Part shown: in pieces, positions 1 through 4,051 of the stretch | How the letters are laid out: each line of letters begins with the position of its first letter | How positions within the stretch are numbered: position 1 is the stretch's first letter | Assembly (NCBI GenBank): GCA_025350285.1 | Contig: JANXYE010000565.1 | Span: forward strand, 1 to 8,656 | Length of the DNA stretch: 8,656 nucleotides | Direction of reading: 5' to 3' | Origin: Chloroflexota bacterium | GTDB lineage: Bacteria > Chloroflexota > Dehalococcoidia > Tepidiformales > Tepidiformaceae | Notes under the pieces: generated by a model | Database searches by the model: none | The model's input: only the letters and a program-made list of their open reading frames with translations | Told to the model about the DNA's origin: nothing | Made by a program: the position numbers and the translations under genes

Positions 1-2
1 GC

Positions 3-5
3 TAA
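3..5. repeat. Target-site duplication TAA, left copy
   Basis: TAA immediately precedes the GGG that starts the IS and is repeated at 1293-1295. A 3-bp duplication agrees with the reconstructed antitoxin codons CTA AGC. Three bases alone are weak evidence; the restored reading frame makes the case. Confidence 0.7.
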
Positions 6-23
6 GGGACTGTCAATAAATTA
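6..23. repeat. Left terminal inverted repeat of the IS
   Basis: This 18-bp end matches the reverse complement of 1275-1292 at 15 of 18 positions. Its outward (minus) strand contains a perfect TTGACA at 16-11, which could act as a -35 box reading out of the element to the left. Confidence 0.85.
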
Positions 24-37
24 AGGTAAGGGCCGCG

Positions 38-1252
38 TTAAGCGAGGAGCCGAGGACGCGGGAGGAGGGAGTAGTTCCAGTCGCCATGGAAGGCGTCACG
101 CTTCAAGTTGAGCGTCTCCAGTTCGGCGCCGGTAGGCCTGCAACCGAGCGCGTAGGGCGAGACATCGAGTTCGCTCCGGACGACCAGGCCGGTCCTGGTC
201 GTGGTGGCGCTGATGAGGTTGAGGATCACCTCATGGCTGGCGAGCGGCTTGGCGCGCCAGTTCTGCGTGATGGCGGAGAAGAGACGGTGCTCGATCTTGT
301 TCCACTTGCTCGTCCCGGGCGGGCAGTGGCAGACCGCCATCTCGAGGCCAGTCTCGTCCGCGAGCTTCTGCAGTTCGAACTTCCAGAGGTGCACGCGATA
401 GCCGTTGCTGCCTCCGCAGTCGGCCGTTATCAGCAGGCGGGAGGCTTTCGGGTAACGCGCCCTCCCCATGTTCTGCCACCAGCGGCGGATGCTCTCCACA
501 GCGAAGGCGGCGGTATCGTGGTCGGTACCCACGCTTACCCAGGCCTCGTTCTGCTTGAGGTCGTACACCCCATAGGGACTCACCCGGCCCAGTTCGCGGT
601 CGATGAAGTCGTGCACCCGCACCTTCTCGGGCTTGCCTTTGGGCTGTAGCTCGCGACCCCCGTTCTTGAAGTCACCCACAAGCTCCTTCTTTTTGGTGTC
701 TACGGAGATCACTGGTTCATCCGCCAGGAGCTGAAGCTGGACAGCTTCATTCACATGCACGAACTGTGCGTTACGGTCTGGGTGATTGCTCCCTTCCAGC
801 GTCTTGCGATTCGCCTGGAGGCTGTACCCCATCTTGTGCAGCAGCTCCGCCACCGTCTGGTGGCTGACGGCGTGCCCTTTCGTGCGCAACGCTCCGGCGA
901 GCTGGCGCAGGCTCTTGCAGGTCCAACGCAACGGCGACTCCGGGTCCCCGCGCGTGGTCGGCTCGATCAACCGGTCGAGATCGTCCTGGAGCGTCGTGTC
1001 GCGAACCGTCGCCTTCGGACGGCCAGCACCCGCCCGCCGGATGCGCCCCTTGGGCAGGGCCGCTCCTTCGCGCACGTCCGCCACTCCCCGCCGGACGGTT
1101 GGCTGAGACAAGCCCGTCGCCCGCGCGACCGCCGCCACTCCCCCACGGCCCAGAGCCAGCGCCTCCGCCCCCGCGAACAAGCGACGGGCCCGTTCGTCCA
1201 CCAACGGCGCGACCGCCCGGTACCGGACGCTGATTCCCGTCTCGTCGTTCAC
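38..1252 (-). CDS. ISAzo13-family DDE transposase
   Basis: The 404-residue protein is the transposase that would cut and join the ends of the surrounding IS. An N-terminal helix-turn-helix region lies at about residues 33-60 (VAAVARATGLSQPTVRRG). The RNase H-like catalytic region has the expected acidic triad: D185 in VISVDTKKKE, D278 in LLITADCGGSNG, and E321 in SKWNKIEHRLFSAI. These motifs and the basic KKKE stretch are typical of Pfam DDE_Tnp_ISAZ013. The start is GTG at 1252; AGGAG at 1259-1255 lies only 2 nt upstream, which is tight spacing, but the N-terminus (YRAVAPLVDERARRLFAGAEA) matches where this family usually begins. The stop is at 38-40, 15 bp inside the left inverted repeat. 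There is no frameshift, so the protein looks full length. Confidence 0.93.
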   Translation of the reverse strand: MNDETGISVRYRAVAPLVDERARRLFAGAEALALGRGGVAAVARATGLSQPTVRRGVADVREGAALPKGRIRRAGAGRPKATVRDTTLQDDLDRLIEPTTRGDPESPLRWTCKSLRQLAGALRTKGHAVSHQTVAELLHKMGYSLQANRKTLEGSNHPDRNAQFVHVNEAVQLQLLADEPVISVDTKKKELVGDFKNGGRELQPKGKPEKVRVHDFIDRELGRVSPYGVYDLKQNEAWVSVGTDHDTAAFAVESIRRWWQNMGRARYPKASRLLITADCGGSNGYRVHLWKFELQKLADETGLEMAVCHCPPGTSKWNKIEHRLFSAITQNWRAKPLASHEVILNLISATTTRTGLVVRSELDVSPYALGCRPTGAELETLNLKRDAFHGDWNYSLLPRPRLLA

Positions 1253-1274
1253 CTCTCCTACTCTAAAGGTATGC

Positions 1275-1292
1275 TAATTTCTTGACAAGCCC
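1275..1292. repeat. Right terminal inverted repeat of the IS
   Basis: This is the partner of 6-23. On the plus strand it contains a perfect TTGACA (1282-1287) pointing out of the element toward the toxin-antitoxin genes. No good -10 hexamer is visible 16-18 bp downstream, at about 1304-1311. Confidence 0.85.
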
Positions 1293-1295
1293 TAA
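1293..1295. repeat. Target-site duplication TAA, right copy
   Basis: TAA immediately follows the IS right end and matches 3-5. It forms the last two bases of a Leu codon and the first base of a Ser codon in the interrupted antitoxin gene. Confidence 0.7.
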
Positions 1296-1477
1296 GCAAC
1301 GAAGAGCGCCAACTGCTGGCCTTCGACCTCGCCATGAGCGTAGACGAGGAACCGAACTACACCGAGGCCTGGGAACGTGAGCTCAAGCGGCGGATCGGAT
1401 CTCCCGAAGACGATGACCTTGAGTGGGACGAAGCTCGGACCGAGATTTTCGGCCCTGCCGTTCTGGTATCATCATGA
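1293..1477 (+). pseudogene. 3' remnant of an addiction-module antitoxin gene split by the IS
   Basis: The frame starting CTA AGC AAC (first base contributed by the IS end) encodes LSNEERQLLAFDLAMSVDEE and continues to a TGA at 1475-1477. Over the first 31 residues it matches the intact antitoxin downstream (from its own LSNEDRQ) at 27 positions. It then diverges, with a 3-codon shorter stretch before the shared WDEA motif. No start with a ribosome binding site remains, so it is probably silent. The 5' part should lie left of the window. The remnant is the TIGR02574 type of small helical antitoxin, broken by transposition after a tandem duplication. Confidence 0.85.
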
Positions 1478-1479
1478 CC

Positions 1480-1485
1480 GGAGGG
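1480..1485 (+). promoter_or_regulatory. Ribosome binding site of the intact antitoxin
   Basis: GGAGGG ends 8 nt before the ATG at 1494 but only 2 nt before the in-frame ATG at 1488. The spacing favours 1494 as the true start. Confidence 0.6.
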
Positions 1486-1493
1486 CGATGAAC

Positions 1494-1715
1494 ATGCCGA
1501 CTCTTGAAGCCGTTCGCCGGGACGCCCTGGCGCTGAGCAATGAAGACCGCCAACTGCTGGCGTTCGACCTGGCCATGAGCGTGGACGAAGAGCCGAACTA
1601 CAGCCAAGCTTGGGAACGAGAGATCCAGCGACGCCTCGACGACCTTCGCTCTGGGGCGGTTGAAGTAGTGGACTGGGACGAAGCTGAGGCGTTCATTTTC
1701 GAAGGCATTGATTAG
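1494..1715 (+). CDS. Addiction-module antitoxin, TIGR02574 family
   Basis: The 73-residue acidic protein should neutralise the RelE/ParE toxin encoded next to it. It has the family pattern: an N-terminal helix (MPTLEAVRRDALALSNEDRQ), the LLAFDLAMSVDEEP segment where most members read L-A-x-x-L-L-x-S-L-D-x-x-P, a central AWEREIQRRLDDLRSG helix, and a C-terminal VVDWDEAEAFI tail resembling the usual W-E-E-V toxin-binding end. Antitoxins of this type commonly repress their own operon; no operator is obvious here because the region upstream is the broken paralogue. The start at 1494 is set by GGAGGG at 1480-1485; ATG 1488 is an alternative. The toxin gene follows 13 nt later. Family assignment rests on motif pattern and context. 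Confidence 0.85.
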   Translation: MPTLEAVRRDALALSNEDRQLLAFDLAMSVDEEPNYSQAWEREIQRRLDDLRSGAVEVVDWDEAEAFIFEGID

Positions 1716-1728
1716 GCGTGGCGTGACT

Positions 1729-2007
1729 ATGACGGTTGTTGCGCGCGCTGAAGCTAAGGACGCGAGCCTCTGGTTTCGTAGTCGCGACCCGAGCACGGTG
1801 CGTAGGTTCCGAGAGCGGCTCAAGTCGGCGAAAGAACAACTTGCGTCCTTCCCGGAGTCCGGCGAACGCCATCTTCGCAACACACGGCGGCTGAGCCTCG
1901 CGCCGTTCCCCTACTGGCTGATCTACGAAATCGAGGTAATGCGTGTGGTCATCATCGCGATCCCTCACGTGGCCCAGGAGGAGGGCCACTGGGCTTCCCG
2001 GGACTGA
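1729..2007 (+). CDS. RelE/ParE-family type II toxin
   Basis: The 92-residue basic protein resembles RelE/ParE toxins, which act as ribosome-dependent mRNA endonucleases (RelE branch) or gyrase poisons (ParE branch); the branch cannot be decided here. Visible family features are an N-terminal strand (VVARAEAKDASLWF), a helical hairpin (FRERLKSAKEQLASFPESG), and the C-terminal sheet with R-x-L-x-L-x-x-F-P-Y-W-L-I-Y-E-I followed by VVIIAIPHVAQEEGHW. ATG 1729 gives the usual N-terminal length. In-frame GTG 1723 and TTG 1708 are alternatives, and the TTG would overlap the antitoxin stop and allow coupling. No strong Shine-Dalgarno sequence precedes any of them, which suggests translation depends on the antitoxin cistron just upstream. 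Confidence 0.85.
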   Translation: MTVVARAEAKDASLWFRSRDPSTVRRFRERLKSAKEQLASFPESGERHLRNTRRLSLAPFPYWLIYEIEVMRVVIIAIPHVAQEEGHWASRD

Positions 2008-2048
2008 CGCCCGTGGCCCGTTGTCCGAGCCCGGCGCATCCTAGCCCC

Positions 2049-3263
2049 ATGCTGGTAGTCCAGAAGTATGGCGGCAGTTCCGTTGCCACCGCGGAACGCA
2101 TCCTCCACGTCGCGGACCGCATCATTCGCCGCCGCCAGACTGGAGATAGGGTCGTGGCCGTGGTTTCGGCCATGGGTGACACCACCGACGACCTCCTGCA
2201 ACTGGCAGCGTCCGTCTCTAGCGATCCTGACCCGCGCGAACTCGACATGCTCCTCTCGACCGGCGAGCAGGTCGCGGTTGCGCTGCTCGCGATGGCCTTG
2301 CGGTCGAAGGGACAGGAAGCGGTGGGGCTCACGGGGCAGCAGGCGGGGATTATCGCGCGCGGACGCCACTCCGCGGGCCGGATCATCCGCGTCGAGGCGG
2401 AGCGGGTCCGGGCCGAGTTGGAGGCGGGCCGCGTACCCGTGGTCGCGGGCTACTGGGGCGTGACGGACGAACTGGAAATCATGACGCTCGGGCGCGGGGC
2501 GAGCGACACGACAGCGGTCGCGATGGCGGTCGCGCTCGGGGCGGACCGGTATGAAAACTGCAAGGACGTGACGGGCGTCTATACGGCCGACCCGCGCATC
2601 TGTCCGAAAGCCCGGCAGCTGAAGGACCTCTCCTTCGAAGAGATGCTGGAATTGGCTACCCAGGGCTCCCAGGTGATGCATAACCGGGCGGTGGAGCTAG
2701 CATCCGTCTACAATCTGCCCATCCTCGTAACATCGAGTTTCGTGGACGCCCCTGGCACTATCATTCGTGGAGAAGCTGAGTTGGAAGAACGAAACCGGGT
2801 GCGAGGCATCGCCCACGACACGGATGTCGCGAAGATCACCGTGCGCCACGTGCCGGACCGGCCAGGCGTCGCCGCCCAGATCTTCGAACCGCTGGGCGAG
2901 GCCCAGGTGAGCGTCGATACGATCGTCCAGAACGCCAGCGAGCAGAACATCACCGACCTCACGTTCACGCTTGGGCGGGCGGACTTCAAACGGGCGGAGG
3001 CGCTCATGCCAGCGATTTGCGCGGCCGTCGGCGCCGCCGGGTACACGGCGGATACGAACCTGGGCAAGGTCAGTATCGTCGGCGTCGGCATCCAGACCGC
3101 CCACGGGTACGCCGCCCGCATGTTCCGCTCACTCTTCGACGCCGGGATCAACATCGAGCTCATCTCGACGAGCGAGATCCGGCTGACCTGCATCATCGCC
3201 GCGGACCGCGTGGCGGATGCCGTGCGGGTTCTGCACGACGCCTTCGAACTCGATGCCGTGTAG
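2049..3263 (+). CDS. lysC: Aspartate kinase (monofunctional, two ACT domains)
   Basis: This 404-residue enzyme phosphorylates L-aspartate with ATP, the first step toward lysine, threonine, methionine and diaminopimelate. The kinase domain (about 1-245) has VVQKYGGSSVA at 3-13, VVAVVSAMGDTTDDLL at 35-50, the STGEQ loop at 70-74, TLGRGASDTT at 146-155, and KDVTGVYTADPR at 172-183. Two ACT domains follow, at about 264-335 (with RPGVAAQIF and VDTIVQNAS) and 341-404 (with KVSIVGVGI and INIELISTSEIR), and would bind feedback amino acids. The length matches the 400-420 residues of Thermus and Corynebacterium LysC. Most aspartokinases read T-D-V and RGGSD where this one has K172-D-V and RGASD. ATG 2049 places the lysine motif correctly; no Shine-Dalgarno sequence precedes it, nor the in-frame GTG at 2013. 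The toxin stop is 41 bp upstream, so read-through transcription is possible. Confidence 0.95.
   Translation: MLVVQKYGGSSVATAERILHVADRIIRRRQTGDRVVAVVSAMGDTTDDLLQLAASVSSDPDPRELDMLLSTGEQVAVALLAMALRSKGQEAVGLTGQQAGIIARGRHSAGRIIRVEAERVRAELEAGRVPVVAGYWGVTDELEIMTLGRGASDTTAVAMAVALGADRYENCKDVTGVYTADPRICPKARQLKDLSFEEMLELATQGSQVMHNRAVELASVYNLPILVTSSFVDAPGTIIRGEAELEERNRVRGIAHDTDVAKITVRHVPDRPGVAAQIFEPLGEAQVSVDTIVQNASEQNITDLTFTLGRADFKRAEALMPAICAAVGAAGYTADTNLGKVSIVGVGIQTAHGYAARMFRSLFDAGINIELISTSEIRLTCIIAADRVADAVRVLHDAFELDAV
2769..2783 (+). promoter_or_regulatory. Candidate internal translation start for an aspartokinase beta subunit
   Basis: GGAG at 2769-2772 stands 8 nt before an in-frame TTG (2781-2783, codon 245), followed by GAA GAA and then VRGIA at the start of the regulatory region. 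Use of this start would give a 160-residue protein made only of the ACT domains. In Corynebacterium, Bacillus and Thermus, the same gene yields alpha and beta subunits from an internal start at this place. The site is visible; its use is inferred. Confidence 0.35.
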
Positions 3264-3371
3264 CGGTTAGCCCGTTTGCCATTGGCCAATGGCCGTTGGC
3301 GGGCGCGTCATCATCGGCGGGCGCTCCGGGCCAACCGCTGGACTGAGCGTTCGCCGCCAACGGCCGATGGC
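3262..3371. repeat. Interleaved inverted repeats after the aspartokinase gene
   Basis: Three inverted repeats overlap here. AGCGGTTAGCCC (3262-3273) pairs with GGGCCAACCGCT (3328-3339) at 11 of 12 positions. The 18-mer at 3285-3302 pairs with 3354-3371 at 16 of 18. GCCATTGGCCAATGGC (3278-3293) is a perfect 16-bp palindrome. A 9-bp direct repeat GGCGGGCGC occurs at 3298-3306 and 3316-3324. The first two stems are interleaved, so a transcript could form a pseudoknot or alternate between folds. There is no T-tract, so a standard Rho-independent terminator is unlikely. Apart from a weak promoter candidate, I see nothing else in the 258-bp gap between 3264 and 3521. Confidence 0.7.
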
Positions 3372-3456
3372 TCGTATGACTTCTTCAGATGAGCGCCCGG
3401 CTCTGCTTCCATAGGCCGTCTCTATAGCACCATTGTTCTGGTTCCAGGGTGTGGCG

Positions 3457-3485
3457 TTGACATCCCGCCGACTCTGAATGAACAT
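3457..3485 (+). promoter_or_regulatory. Weak promoter candidate upstream of the 56-codon gene
   Basis: A perfect TTGACA (3457-3462) lies 59 nt before the start codon. The best hexamers at normal spacing (GAACAT at 3480-3485, or AACATT one base on) match the -10 consensus poorly. Only the -35 half is convincing. Confidence 0.25.
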
Positions 3486-3507
3486 TTAGTCAGTGAGGGG
3501 CACAAGG

Positions 3508-3514
3508 AAAGGAG
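3508..3514 (+). promoter_or_regulatory. Strong ribosome binding site for the 56-codon gene
   Basis: AAAGGAG sits 7 nt upstream of ATG 3522, optimal spacing and near-perfect anti-Shine-Dalgarno complementarity. It is one of the two strongest sites in the window and is the main argument that the small frame is a real gene. Confidence 0.7.
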
Positions 3515-3521
3515 TCACATC

Positions 3522-3692
3522 ATGACTGAGAACCTTATCGCCAACTACAGGCGGATCGAAATCGAACTGAACGCGCGGACGCTCTACCACCGCCAAGAAT
3601 GGGAAGCCATCGACCGCGTTGAGCGCCTTGAGCGGGCACTGAAGAAGGCCCGCACCCGGCTTTACTCGGATCTCACGCCGGCGACGGCGTAG
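3522..3692 (+). CDS. Small hypothetical protein, 56 residues
   Basis: The frame begins MTENLIANYRRIEIELNART, continues LYHRQEWEAIDRVERLERAL and ends in a basic segment (KKARTRLYSDLTPATA). I do not recognise the family. The middle is rich in charged residues (about 24-48: Q-E-W-E-A-I-D-R-V-E-R-L-E-R-A-L-K-K-A-R) and is predicted helical and amphipathic, perhaps a helical hairpin or short coiled coil. There is no membrane segment or signal peptide. Evidence that it is real: the near-perfect ribosome binding site 7 nt upstream, a Rho-independent terminator starting 36 bp after the stop, and isolation from neighbouring genes, so it looks like a monocistronic unit. The opposite-strand frame at 3486-3707 has no comparable support. 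Confidence 0.65.
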   Translation: MTENLIANYRRIEIELNARTLYHRQEWEAIDRVERLERALKKARTRLYSDLTPATA

Positions 3693-3727
3693 TCCGCGAA
3701 TCCACAACCACCAGCGAACCGGCCAGG

Positions 3728-3755
3728 ACGCGGGAGGGTGACCCTCCCGCGTTTT
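3728..3755 (+). terminator. Rho-independent terminator after the 56-codon gene
   Basis: A perfect stem CGCGGGAGGG (3729-3738) pairs with CCCTCCCGCG (3742-3751) around a TGA loop, with a further A-T pair at 3728/3752, and runs into TTTT (3752-3755). The T-tract orientation indicates plus-strand termination. Confidence 0.85.
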
Positions 3756-3803
3756 GGCGTCTCTGAAACCCCGAGATCCCCCGGTGGTGGTAAAGCACCA
3801 TCA

Positions 3804-3830
3804 TTCGTTAACCGTGCCCAACGTAACGAA
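3804..3830. repeat. Inverted repeat TTCGTTA-N13-TAACGAA
   Basis: Perfect 7-bp arms at 3804-3810 and 3824-3830 are separated by 13 bp (centre-to-centre 20 bp, about two helical turns). The geometry suits a dimeric repressor site upstream of the DnaA-like gene, but no regulator is identified. Confidence 0.4.
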
Positions 3831-3912
3831 GCCGCTCCGTAACCCGCTGTCACATAACCGGTTCGGGCGGTGAAGAGTGGCCGTCAAACCACCAAAACCG
3901 CACATAAACGGA

Positions 3913-3941
3913 TTGTCTCACCCTGAAGGCCGGACTAAGGT
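3913..3941 (+). promoter_or_regulatory. Weak promoter candidate for the DnaA-like gene
   Basis: TTGTCT (3913-3918), a 17-bp spacer, then TAAGGT (3936-3941) fits the loose TTGNCN / TANNNT pattern of GC-rich genomes. It would give an untranslated leader of about 100 nt. The match is only 4 of 6 and 3 of 6 to consensus. Confidence 0.25.
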
Positions 3942-4036
3942 AGCGCTCACGTCAACCGGCGGAGAGAGCGGGCCCTTCCGGCCGATAAACCCGAGAGCGG
4001 TTGACCACCCTCGCACGCGCTCAATTCCGACCTGTG

Positions 4037-4051
4037 AAAGGAGGATCCTCC
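4037..4051 (+). promoter_or_regulatory. Strong ribosome binding site inside a palindrome
   Basis: AAAGGAGG (4037-4044) lies 7 nt before ATG 4052 and settles the start. GGAGGATCCTCC (4040-4051) is a perfect 12-bp palindrome ending at the base before ATG, so the site could pair with itself (GGAG-GATC-CTCC) in the mRNA or between two mRNAs. Confidence 0.75.

Larger units (their letters stand above)
6..1292 (-). mobile_element. Complete ISAzo13-family insertion sequence
   Basis: The element is 1287 bp and has one transposase gene on the minus strand. The left end reads GGGACTGTCAATAAATTA (6-23). The reverse complement of the right end reads GGGCTTGTCAAGAAATTA (1275-1292). These 18-bp terminal inverted repeats match at 15 of 18 positions. 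Both ends are flanked by the trinucleotide TAA (3-5 and 1293-1295), which fits a 3-bp target duplication. Removing the element and one TAA rejoins an antitoxin reading frame (CTA AGC AAC) that matches the downstream paralogue (CTG AGC AAT), which supports these boundaries. Only two bases of left flank beyond the TAA are visible. Both ends and the transposase frame look intact, so the element may still be mobile. Confidence 0.88.
3756..4051 (+). other. Non-coding leader region before the DnaA-like gene
   Basis: About 296 bp between the terminator and the DnaA-like start codon carry no supported gene. Visible items are an inverted repeat TTCGTTA (3804-3810) / TAACGAA (3824-3830) with a 13-nt spacer, which could be an operator; two CACATAA copies (3851-3857 and 3901-3907); a weak promoter candidate (3913-3941); and the palindromic ribosome binding site at its right end. 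I searched by eye for DnaA boxes (TTATNCACA) on both strands and found none; the nearest is a 7-of-9 match at 3698-3706, just before the terminator. I see no AT-rich unwinding element, so this does not look like a standard oriC. Confidence 0.5.

Noticed and set aside
86..649. A 187-codon plus-strand open frame antisense to the transposase
   Set aside because: It is a shadow of the conserved DDE transposase, with no motif or ribosome binding site.
1377..1493. Upstream extension of the antitoxin frame to 112 codons
   Set aside because: It would run through the remnant of the first antitoxin in a different frame; the family is about 60-75 residues and GGAGGG places the start at 1494.
3486..3707. 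A 73-codon minus-strand frame opposite the small gene
   Set aside because: The plus-strand gene has an optimal ribosome binding site and an aligned terminator; the minus-strand frame has neither.
3934..3945. CTAAGGTAGCG resembling a conserved 23S rRNA segment
   Set aside because: The match is only 11 bases and the flanking sequence does not follow 23S rRNA, so it is coincidental.
3756..4051. Possible chromosomal origin next to the DnaA-like gene
   Set aside because: No TTATNCACA cluster or AT-rich stretch is visible; only one 7-of-9 match (3698-3706) lies nearby, which chance explains.
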